Both the position numbers and the translations under genes were made by a program. Below, piece by piece: positions 15,519 to 22,955 of a DNA stretch of 41,228 bases. A model generated the notes under the pieces. It worked only from the letters and a program-made list of their open reading frames with translations, was not told the DNA's origin and ran no database searches. The stretch covers positions 1-41,228 of the forward strand of contig JBIOJM010000049.1 of the NCBI GenBank assembly GCA_044450785.1, read 5' to 3'. Numbering within the stretch: the stretch's first letter is position 1; each line of letters begins with the position of its first letter. Source of the stretch: JBIOJM01 sp044450785 (GTDB lineage Bacteria; Planctomycetota; Planctomycetia; Isosphaerales; Isosphaeraceae).

Positions 15519-15649
15519 TGTCCGGTTCGTCCGACATCGTTGCAATCCCTGGTCCGCCGCTGGCTCAGACCGGGCGTGCCACGCGAACGCGACACGGCCG
15601 GGCTCGGCGGAGTCCCGCACTGGTCCGGCCGGCGGAGCCCGACGATCCG

Positions 15650-15661
15650 GTCCCTAGGGAC
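15650..15661. promoter_or_regulatory. 12-bp perfect palindrome upstream of the exoribonuclease genes
   Basis: GTCCCTAGGGAC is a perfect palindrome. Short CCGG blocks sit on both sides (15647-15650 and 15664-15667). It lies about 110 bp before the YhaM-like start and could be an operator for that pair. No other evidence supports this. Confidence 0.25.
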
Positions 15662-15770
15662 AACCGGCTCCCTTGACCCCGCCCTTGGCTCGTTCCTACA
15701 ATCGATCGCTCGTAGGACAACGTGCCCTGCCTGACGGCCGCAGCCTCGTTTCATCGAATCGATTCGCCGC

Positions 15771-16778
15771 ATGACCCGCCGCTACGTCAACCAGTTGGTC
15801 CATGGCGACTCGGTCGACGAGGCGTTTCTGGTCGCGGACAAGCAGCTTCGGGCCAATCGACAGGGTAATCTCTACCTGCACCTGGAGCTGCGCGACAAGA
15901 CCGGCAGCGTCGGAGCCCGGCTCTGGAACGCCACCGAGGATCTGGCTCGCTTGTTCGAGCCGGGCGACTTCCTGCACGTCCGGGGCAAGACGCAGGTCTT
16001 TCAGGGATCGCTCCAGATCATCCTCACCCACCTCGACGTCGTGGATCCCGAGCGCATCGAGCCGGAGGAGTTCCTCCCTCAGAGCTCACAGAACGTCACC
16101 ATGCTGATGGCGAGGCTGCGGGAGCTCCTGCTGGCGATGAGCAACCCGCACCTTCGCGGCCTGGTCGAGTGCTTCCTCATTGATGACGTCTTTGTTCGCA
16201 AGTTCACGACCGCTCCGGCCGGAATCAAGAACCATCACGCCTATCAAGCGGGATTGGTCGAGCACGTCGTGACGCTCCTCAACGTCGCGGACCGTATCAC
16301 CGACCTCTACCCCGAGATCGACCGCGACCTGCTCCTGACGGGGATCTTCCTGCACGACGTCGGCAAGGTCGACGAGCTGTCGTACGACCGCGCGTTCGCC
16401 TACACCGACGAAGGCCAGCTCGTGGGGCACCTGGTGATGGGAGTGGAGATGCTCGCTGAAAAGGCGAGGCAATCCGCGGACCTCACGGGCGAGCCGTTCC
16501 CGGCCGAGCTTCTCCTCCGTCTCAAGCACATGATCGTCAGCCACCACGGCTCGTACGAGTTCGGCAGTCCCAAGCTGCCGATGACGCTGGAAGCGATCGC
16601 GCTGCATTACCTGGACAACCTCGACGCCAAGATCCACACTTTCAGCCGCGAGATCCGCGACGACCCCAGCCGCGACTCGACCTGGACTCCGTTTCAGCAG
16701 AGCCTGGGCCGCCGCTTGTTCAAAGGGAGCGGGCCGGCGGACGGGGACGCCGGCGCGGGCGCCGGCGCGGACGTTTGA
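15771..16778 (+). CDS. YhaM-like 3'-5' exoribonuclease (OB-fold plus HD domain)
   Basis: 335 residues, close to the usual YhaM length of about 315. The N-terminal OB fold (about 10-95: GNLYLHLELRDKTGSVGARL, VRGKTQVFQGSLQIILTHL) is the nucleic-acid-binding tRNA_anti type. The C-terminal HD domain carries the metal ligands in order: His165 (GLVEHVVTLL), His195-Asp196 (FLHDVGKV), His220 (GHLVMG), His258-His259 (SHHGSYEFGSP) and Asp282/285 (LDNLDAK). Family members trim RNA, and sometimes single-stranded DNA, from the 3' end in a Mn2+-dependent way. The C-terminal 20 residues are an Ala/Gly/Asp tail. RNase R starts 13 bp downstream, so the two very probably share one mRNA and act together in RNA decay. 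Confidence 0.85.
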   Translation: MTRRYVNQLVHGDSVDEAFLVADKQLRANRQGNLYLHLELRDKTGSVGARLWNATEDLARLFEPGDFLHVRGKTQVFQGSLQIILTHLDVVDPERIEPEEFLPQSSQNVTMLMARLRELLLAMSNPHLRGLVECFLIDDVFVRKFTTAPAGIKNHHAYQAGLVEHVVTLLNVADRITDLYPEIDRDLLLTGIFLHDVGKVDELSYDRAFAYTDEGQLVGHLVMGVEMLAEKARQSADLTGEPFPAELLLRLKHMIVSHHGSYEFGSPKLPMTLEAIALHYLDNLDAKIHTFSREIRDDPSRDSTWTPFQQSLGRRLFKGSGPADGDAGAGAGADV

Positions 16779-16791
16779 CGGTAATCCAAAA

Positions 16792-19110
16792 ATGGCCGAT
16801 TTCGCCGACAGCGTCTTGAAACGGGTGGCTGAGCCGGAATACAAGCCCGCCACCCTGAAGGCGCTGTCGCGCCAGCTCGAGGTGTCCCCCGACGATTACG
16901 CCGAGTTCCGCGCGACCGTCAAGCGGCTGATCCGTGAGGGGAAACTGGAGCTGGCCAAGGACAAGACGCTCCGCCGGCCCGACCAGTCCGGCCTGATTGT
17001 CGGCCTGTTTCGCCGTTCGGCCAAGGGGTTCGGGTTTGTCCGTCCTCACACCGCGGCCGCCAAGACCGACCACATTCATATACCGGTCGAGGCCACGCGC
17101 GACGCGTCCAGCGGCGACGAGGTCGCCGTCAAGATCACCCGGCGGTCTCGGCGCGAGGGGATGAATGATGAAGGACGCATCGTCCGGATCCTGACGCGCG
17201 CTTCGGGAATCTTCGTCGGGAATTACTTCGAGGCGGGTGACACGAGCTTCGTCCAGATCGACGGCACAACGTTTCGCGAGCCGATCTCGGTGGGTGATCC
17301 CGGGGCCAAGGGGGCCAAACCAGGCGACAAGGTCGCGCTCGAGATCGTCCGGTACCCGACCCCGTATCGCGAAGGCGAGGGGGTCATCATCGAGATCTTG
17401 GGCCGGCGCGGGCAGCCGGGCGTCGATACGTTGTCGATCATCCGCGCCTTCAACATCCCCGACACCTTCCCAGAGGAGGCCCACGACGAGGCCCGCGAAC
17501 AGGCCATGCTGTTCAACGAAGGGCAGATCGGCGAGCGCCTCGACCTCCGCGATCTACCCACCGTGACGATCGACCCGTCGACCGCGCGTGATTTCGACGA
17601 CGCGATCTCGCTGTCACGCGACGAACAGGGCCACTGGAGCCTGGCGGTCCACATCGCCGACGTGTCGCACTTCGTTCGAGCCGGCTCGGCGCTCGACCGC
17701 GCGGCCCGCCATCGCGGCACCAGCGTTTATCTGCCCGATCGTGTCATCCCCATGCTTCCCGAGGTCCTTTCGAACAGCCTGGCCAGCCTCCAGGCCGGCC
17801 GCACGCGCTACACCGTCAGTGCCCTCCTGGACTTCAACCCCGAGGGGATCCTGACCGCGAAGCGGTTCGCGCGATCGGCGATCAAGGTCGACCATCGCTT
17901 CGCCTACGAGCAGGCGCTCGTGGTCATGAAGCAGCCCGGCACGGATCACGCGGGCGTCGGTCCCGAGATCGCCGCCATGCTGGGGCAAATGCTCGAGCTG
18001 GCGATGATTCTCCGCCGCCGCCGGAACAGCCGCGGGGCGCTCGAACTCTTTCTCCCCGAAATCGCCATCGAGCTGGGCGAAGCGGGGCAGGTCACCGGCG
18101 CTCATCTCGCGGTCCACGATGAGAGTCACCAGCTCATCGAGGAGTTCATGCTGGCGGCCAACGAGGCCGTCGCCACCAGCTTGACCGAACAACACATCGG
18201 CTTCTTGAGGCGCGCGCATCCCGACCCCGAGCAATACAAGCTCGCCGAGTTCGCCGAGTTCGTGCGCAGCCTCGGTCTCGTCCTCGACCAGCCTCAAAGC
18301 CGCTTCGAGCTTCAGAGGGTGTTGAAGGAGGCCATCGGCCGGCCCGAGGAGTATGCGGTCCACTACGGACTGCTGCGCAGCCTGAAACAAGCCGGCTACA
18401 CCCCAGAGCCCGAAGGGCACTACGCGCTGGCCAGCCAGGACTACTGCCACTTCACCTCGCCGATCCGCCGCTACCCGGACTTGCAGGTCCATCGCCAGTT
18501 GATCGCCTGGCTCGAGGGGAAACCGTCGCGGAGCCGGCATGACGAGCTGATCGTTCTCGCCCAGCACTGCACGCGCACCGAGCGACGCGCCGAGGCGGCC
18601 GAGCGCGAGCTGATCCGGATGAAACTGCTCTCCTTCCTCGAAAATCAGGTCGGCAAAGCCTTTCACTCGATCGTCGTCGGAGTCGAGGATTTCGGACTCT
18701 TCTGCCGGCTCCGCGAGCTGCCCGTCGAGGGATTCATCCACGTCACCAGCCTGGCTGACGATTTCTACTACCTCGAAACCGGCACACACACCTTGGTCGG
18801 CCGCCGCTCCGGCCGGCGCCACCGTCTCGGCGACCGAGTCCTGGTCCGGATCGCCCACGTCGATGTCGACCGCCGTGAGCTCGACCTGATCCTCGCGGAG
18901 TCGCCCGTGCCGCCGGGACAGCCTCGCCGGCCACCCCGGGGCACAGCCCCAGCTTCGGCCCGCATCGACGCACCAGCGCGAGCCCCAAGCAAACCCAGGC
19001 GGGCCGACGCCACCCAAGCCGACGGCTCGAGCAAGAAGCAACGCCCCGGAACCAAGAAGAGGAAAACGACCGAGAAGGTCAAGAAGTCACGAAGAAAGAA
19101 AAAGCCGTAG
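16792..19110 (+). CDS. rnr: Ribonuclease R
   Basis: 772 residues (B. subtilis 779, E. coli 813). It degrades structured RNA processively 3'-5' in the cytoplasm. Domains in order: N-terminal winged-helix (1-60, LKALSRQLEVSPDDYAEFR), cold-shock OB folds (65-200, GLFRRSAKGFGFVRP), the RNB catalytic domain (about 250-590) and S1 (about 620-705, VGVEDFGLFCRLRELPVEGF). The RNB catalytic acids are clear in TIDPSTARDFDDAIS (Asp261, Asp267, Asp269, Asp270). Other family signatures are ADVSHFV, TSPIRRYPDLQVHR and the Glu/Arg-rich helix ERRAEAAERE. The tail after about residue 710 is Pro/Arg/Lys-rich, like the basic tail of other RNase R proteins. No strong Shine-Dalgarno is visible, and with only 13 bp from the YhaM-like stop it is probably translated by reinitiation. 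Confidence 0.96.
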   Translation: MADFADSVLKRVAEPEYKPATLKALSRQLEVSPDDYAEFRATVKRLIREGKLELAKDKTLRRPDQSGLIVGLFRRSAKGFGFVRPHTAAAKTDHIHIPVEATRDASSGDEVAVKITRRSRREGMNDEGRIVRILTRASGIFVGNYFEAGDTSFVQIDGTTFREPISVGDPGAKGAKPGDKVALEIVRYPTPYREGEGVIIEILGRRGQPGVDTLSIIRAFNIPDTFPEEAHDEAREQAMLFNEGQIGERLDLRDLPTVTIDPSTARDFDDAISLSRDEQGHWSLAVHIADVSHFVRAGSALDRAARHRGTSVYLPDRVIPMLPEVLSNSLASLQAGRTRYTVSALLDFNPEGILTAKRFARSAIKVDHRFAYEQALVVMKQPGTDHAGVGPEIAAMLGQMLELAMILRRRRNSRGALELFLPEIAIELGEAGQVTGAHLAVHDESHQLIEEFMLAANEAVATSLTEQHIGFLRRAHPDPEQYKLAEFAEFVRSLGLVLDQPQSRFELQRVLKEAIGRPEEYAVHYGLLRSLKQAGYTPEPEGHYALASQDYCHFTSPIRRYPDLQVHRQLIAWLEGKPSRSRHDELIVLAQHCTRTERRAEAAERELIRMKLLSFLENQVGKAFHSIVVGVEDFGLFCRLRELPVEGFIHVTSLADDFYYLETGTHTLVGRRSGRRHRLGDRVLVRIAHVDVDRRELDLILAESPVPPGQPRRPPRGTAPASARIDAPARAPSKPRRADATQADGSSKKQRPGTKKRKTTEKVKKSRRKKKP

Positions 19111-19256
19111 GGCCGACACGATCCTCCTGGCGAGAGAATGCCCCGTTTCTTATTAAAGCCATTTTGCCGATGTGCGACGGTTCAAGCATCACGGCACACC
19201 GCGTTTTTTGGCACTTCTTGACTAATCAATGCCTTCTGCCGGCCCTCGCGAGCCCG

Positions 19257-19526
19257 TCACTGGGCCGTTGATGGGGCGAGCATGGCGCGGACGGTGTCCG
19301 CGCAGGGCAGCTCGAACAGCAGCGTCCCATTCCAATCCTGCTCGATCTCCACCAGGAAGAACCACTTCGAGCAGTCGTCGCAGATACCCAGTAACTGCGA
19401 GGGCTGTTCGTCATCAGGCTGGTGGAGATCCAGCGGAACTTGGCAATCGGGACAGCAAAGCGAACTGGCTCCGGGCTTCATCGTGACGGGACGAGTAATC
19501 AGCTCGAAGGTCATTGGGCTCGGCAT
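19257..19526 (-). CDS. Small zinc-ribbon protein of unknown function
   Basis: 89 residues from the ATG at 19526 (MPSPMTFELITRPVTM); the ATG four codons later is an alternative. The frame is open to 19751, but the upstream part looks non-coding. The protein has two Cys pairs, CPDC and CDDC, about 24 residues apart (SLCCPDCQVPLDLH, LGICDDCSKWFFLVEI). This is a typical four-Cys zinc ribbon. The C-terminal half is acidic and hydrophobic (WNGTLLFELPCAD). No catalytic motif is seen. It lies alone between two plus-strand genes and lacks an obvious Shine-Dalgarno. I recognise no named family. Confidence 0.6.
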   Translation of the reverse strand: MPSPMTFELITRPVTMKPGASSLCCPDCQVPLDLHQPDDEQPSQLLGICDDCSKWFFLVEIEQDWNGTLLFELPCADTVRAMLAPSTAQ

Positions 19527-19957
19527 CGTGAGCCCGCGACGGGAAGGTTGCACCGATACCTCCCTGCTTTCCACAGCATCATGGATTTGATGGATGAGCA
19601 TCCTGCACATCATGGCGTGAGATCCGCGACGTTCTTTAGTTAGGCGGTTCGTTGCCTTAATTATCATATTCGTCTCATCCATTAGGGCAATCCCTGAAGT
19701 GACCGAAATTGCGAAATTTTCGCGGTGATGACCCACCCTACCATAAAACACGAGTTCGCCGATGGCAACTTTCTATCAGAATATCAAGTGGTCAAAGGCT
19801 TTATGATCTCTGATCAGCGTGAAGGCCTCAGAATTTGCCCTTCACAAAATCGCCAGTGAACGGCACAATCCCGCTCCATTGAATCACCAAAAACAAAGAA
19901 TTGCATGGATGATATTGCATTTCGGCGATGCCGAGATGAGCAGGGAGGGGGAGTCGG
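19527..19957. other. AT-richer intergenic stretch with small inverted repeats
   Basis: 431 bp between divergent genes. It is clearly less GC-rich than its surroundings between about 19620 and 19920. It holds GCGAAA-t-TTTCGC at 19711-19723 and a half-copy of the GGTAGGGTGGGTC repeat (19729-19741, reverse orientation). GGGAGGGGGAG just before 19958 is the Shine-Dalgarno of the HEAT gene. No gene is supported inside. Confidence 0.45.
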
Positions 19958-20938
19958 ATGATCAGGAAGAAGAGTCTTTTCGGACTGTTGATTGTGGGGT
20001 TGGCGTGGTGGCTGCCGGCCGTGTCAGCGCGGGGCCAGACCGTCGAGCGCGATACGACCATCACCGGCCCGCGGGGGCGAACGCTGGAACGTAAGGTTGA
20101 GACCCAGCGGGGACCGGGCACGATTGATCGGCAGGTTCAGATCAAACGTCCCGGGGGAACCTTGACCCGGCAGGTTCAGATTCAGCGGTCACCGGGCGTG
20201 GGACCTTGGAGAGGGTTCCCTGCCGTCGCCGGTCCCTGGCCGCGTGGTCCGTGGTTTCCCCGGCCGGTGCCGGTCGGCCCGGTCGGGCCGGCCTTTGGGT
20301 TTGGTCTACTCGCGGCACCGATGTTGAACTTCTCATTCGGCGGCGGCGGACCGCTCCCACCGCCCGGCGGGATCGCCGGCCCGATGGGCCCGGGCGTGCC
20401 GGCGGCCGGTGTTCCCCCGCCCCCTGACCAGGTGGCCCTCATGACCCAGCGGCTGCAGAACTTTTATGCCGGCAGCCGCAAGGACGCAGCCTACACCTTG
20501 GGCCGGCTGGGAGATCCGCGGGCCGTCCCTGGGCTGATTCACGTTCTGAAATACGATCTATTCCAGGATGTGCGGATCGCCGCGGCGATCGCGCTGGGCG
20601 AGATCGGAGGATCGGAGGCCGCGATCGGCCTGGAACGGTGCTCGATTTACGACAAGAGGGAAGCGGTGCGCAAGGCGGCGACGACCGCTCTTGATCGCTT
20701 GAACGCCAACGCCAAAGCCTCGCCGCCGATCTCGTCGCATGTTGGACCACCGGTCTCCACGCCCGTGCCCCCGCCGCCGGCAACGTCGTCACCGTTCGGT
20801 GGGTCGCCACCCCCGGGCGGACCCGCTGCCGAACCGCCGGGCGCGAGCCCCGAGGCCCTGGGCGAGCCAAGATCGCCGCAGCCCCCGCCACCACCGACGC
20901 CGGTTACGGTCGGCCCGGGTGGGCCGGCCGAGCGGTGA
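19958..20938 (+). CDS. Exported Pro/Gly-rich protein with HEAT-like repeats
   Basis: 326 residues with a very strong Shine-Dalgarno (GGGAGGGGGAG). MIRKKSLFGLLIVGLAWWLP is a signal peptide with likely cleavage after VSARGQ. An Arg/Thr-rich region repeats a 14-16 residue pattern (RTLERKVETQRGPGTIDRQV; GTLTRQVQIQRSPG) typical of small exported planctomycete proteins. A Gly/Pro-rich spacer follows (about 80-155). About 160-245 are two to three HEAT/PBS-lyase-like helical pairs (KDAAYTLGRLGDPRAVPGLI, VRIAAAIALGEIGGSEAAIG). The tail is Pro-rich. It is probably a periplasmic protein-binding scaffold; no enzyme motif is seen. Its last 35 bp overlap the end of the convergent glycosyltransferase gene. 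Confidence 0.75.
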   Translation: MIRKKSLFGLLIVGLAWWLPAVSARGQTVERDTTITGPRGRTLERKVETQRGPGTIDRQVQIKRPGGTLTRQVQIQRSPGVGPWRGFPAVAGPWPRGPWFPRPVPVGPVGPAFGFGLLAAPMLNFSFGGGGPLPPPGGIAGPMGPGVPAAGVPPPPDQVALMTQRLQNFYAGSRKDAAYTLGRLGDPRAVPGLIHVLKYDLFQDVRIAAAIALGEIGGSEAAIGLERCSIYDKREAVRKAATTALDRLNANAKASPPISSHVGPPVSTPVPPPPATSSPFGGSPPPGGPAAEPPGASPEALGEPRSPQPPPPPTPVTVGPGGPAER

Positions 20939-22787
20939 TCAACGGATTCTGCTGGTAGCCGGCCACGCCGTGGTAGTCGTGACAGATCGAGATGTCCCAC
21001 GCGCCCACGATCAAACCGCGCTCTCGCACGACCACTCGGTCGATCGACTCCAGGCGTCCAAAGACGCCCTTGCGGACGTTATGAGTCGCATAACTCGGCG
21101 GCATGTTGGCATCTTCCACCACCACGAACGGCCGGCGCCGGAAGGCATCCGGGTCATGACGCGGGTTAGGATGCCAGAGGTCGTGCTGGTTCACCGGTTG
21201 AGGCGTCATGCCGAAGTTCCAGCTCAGGCAATACGTCTCGGGCTGGCCGGGAAGGTAGAAGGAAAGAGTCGATGTCAGGGCGTAGGTCGGCGTCAGAACG
21301 AACGGTGACGATCCCTGGGCTTCCAGGGCCGCCACCCGCTCGGCGACGGCTCGAGCCAAAACCTGGTGCCCGCGCAGCCGGGCCGTCGGGTCATAGAGGC
21401 GTAACGGTGCCGCCCATCTCTTCGTGGGAGAAGGAACCCAGCGCGCGACCGCCGGATAGAACCACTCTGTGTGATGGATCGCGATGATCGCGATCAAGCA
21501 CACGCACCATAGGGCGACGTAGCCCCGGGCTATCGCCCCGCCGCGCGCGAGGATCCGGTCGAGCCGCATTCCGATCAAGACCACGAGCGAGACATACCCC
21601 GGCACCATCCAGTTGACCTCGGTCTCGCCGAGCAGGCTGGCGGCCAGGCAGGCGGTCCAGATCACTCCCCACAAGCAGAGAAGATAGAGGAGCCCCGCGC
21701 GGTCTTCCGAGGCAGTCGCGTCGACCCGAAGGAACTGGCCCCTGTTTGCAGAGGGGGAGGAGGCGCGCCCCACTTTTCCCTCCCTTGCGAAGGGGGGGGC
21801 AGGAGGGATGCCGTCGGTCTGGCTCCGAGTGTGCGCAATCCGTGAGTGAATCGCTGTTGGACCGCGGGCGACCCGGGCCAGCGCCCCACGAATGGCCAAC
21901 AGCCCCGCCACCCACCAGATCCCGCCGAGCGCGGCCGTCTCGCCACCGAGAAAACTGAGCACGGGCCAGATGCTCGCCCAGGTCGCGCGACTCGACAGAC
22001 CCACTCGATCGGCCAACTGGCCGGCACCCGCCCAACCGTGCTGAGCATTCCAGACCAGGATCGGGGCGAGCCCTAAACCAGCGCTCAACAGCGACATCGC
22101 CCAGAACCCGGGCCGCGCCAACTGGCGGCGATGCAGACGGCTGAGCACCAGAAACAGACCGACCGAGGCGGGGAATGCCAGAAACGAGTACTTCGCCAGG
22201 ACACCGAGCGCCCCGATCGAGCCGGCCGCGACCCACGCTCGCGTGTCGTCTCGAAGCACTCCCCGATACGTCCACACGGCCGCCCATGCCCAGCAACAGA
22301 CGAGGGGAGTGTCGCAAGTGATCACCACGCCGCCGATCGCAAAGATGGGGATGGCCGGCAGAAGCAAGACTGCGAACATTCCGGCGCGCTTCGCTCCGGT
22401 CGTCAACGAGGCCAGCCGGAAGATCCCCCAGGCGGTCACCCCGCCCAATACAACAGCCGGGAGCCGGACCGCCAGCATCAGCGAACCGGTCAGCTTGAGG
22501 CTCAACCCCCCCAGCGATTCCGTGGCCAGTCGGATCAGCCAAGCGATCCCGGGGCCTCGGGCAAAATAGCTCCACGCCAGCCGGCGCGACCACGCCCAGA
22601 ATTCCGCCTCATCCCCGCAGAGATCCCAGTCGCAGCCAAAGACGAGGAAGGCGACCTGACAGATCATTACGGTCAGGATCGCCGCCGCCGCAACCCGCGC
22701 GGAAGGGTCGCCACTCAATCGACTTGAATAGGCTGCCGAGGGTCGGGCAACGACTCCAGCCCTGGTTTTTCCAGTCAACCGTGACAT
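20904..22787 (-). CDS. GT39/ArnT-like membrane glycosyltransferase
   Basis: 627 residues from the ATG at 22787 (MSRLTGKTRAG); the frame is open to 22913. The first periplasmic loop has CDWDLCGDEAEFWAW, placing Asp59-Glu60 where GT-C enzymes carry the catalytic acid, followed by YFARGPGIAWLIRL. About 10-12 transmembrane helices follow (for example MFAVLLLPAIPIFAIGGVVI). The last ~170 residues form a soluble domain (SPFVLTPTYALTSTLSFYLP). These enzymes move a sugar from a polyprenyl-phosphate donor onto lipid or protein at the outer face of the membrane. Residues about 310-355 (RTQTD-like, then PPAPPFAREGKVG) are a hydrophilic in-frame insertion derived from a GC-rich DNA repeat. The acceptor is unknown. 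The gene ends inside the 3' end of the convergent HEAT gene. Confidence 0.8.
   Translation of the reverse strand: MSRLTGKTRAGVVARPSAAYSSRLSGDPSARVAAAAILTVMICQVAFLVFGCDWDLCGDEAEFWAWSRRLAWSYFARGPGIAWLIRLATESLGGLSLKLTGSLMLAVRLPAVVLGGVTAWGIFRLASLTTGAKRAGMFAVLLLPAIPIFAIGGVVITCDTPLVCCWAWAAVWTYRGVLRDDTRAWVAAGSIGALGVLAKYSFLAFPASVGLFLVLSRLHRRQLARPGFWAMSLLSAGLGLAPILVWNAQHGWAGAGQLADRVGLSSRATWASIWPVLSFLGGETAALGGIWWVAGLLAIRGALARVARGPTAIHSRIAHTRSQTDGIPPAPPFAREGKVGRASSPSANRGQFLRVDATASEDRAGLLYLLCLWGVIWTACLAASLLGETEVNWMVPGYVSLVVLIGMRLDRILARGGAIARGYVALWCVCLIAIIAIHHTEWFYPAVARWVPSPTKRWAAPLRLYDPTARLRGHQVLARAVAERVAALEAQGSSPFVLTPTYALTSTLSFYLPGQPETYCLSWNFGMTPQPVNQHDLWHPNPRHDPDAFRRRPFVVVEDANMPPSYATHNVRKGVFGRLESIDRVVVRERGLIVGAWDISICHDYHGVAGYQQNPLITARPAHPGRP
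21738..21815. repeat. GC-rich palindromic repeat inserted in frame in the glycosyltransferase gene
   Basis: The minus strand carries two short inverted repeats in a row. One is CCCTTCGCAAGGG within a C- and G-run context. The other is CCCCTCTGCAAACAGGGG. They are separated by an AAAAGTGGGGCGCGCC spacer. C/G-run hairpins of the CCCTTGCGAAGGG type are common dispersed repeats (recollection). It encodes an atypical Pro/Arg/Gly/Ser-rich loop between membrane helices. Confidence 0.5.
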
Positions 22788-22955
22788 GTTGATGTGTGAT
22801 TCTCCCACCAGAACGGGAGGTAGGCACGGATCCGACCGTCCTGGAGATCGGCACCTCGATCGAACGGCTTTCCCGCGGCGTCGCGGCAAACCTCGTCGAA
22901 TACACGGTGTCACGGTTATCGGCAGTCCAGGGCTTCAACTCGATGAAATTATTGT

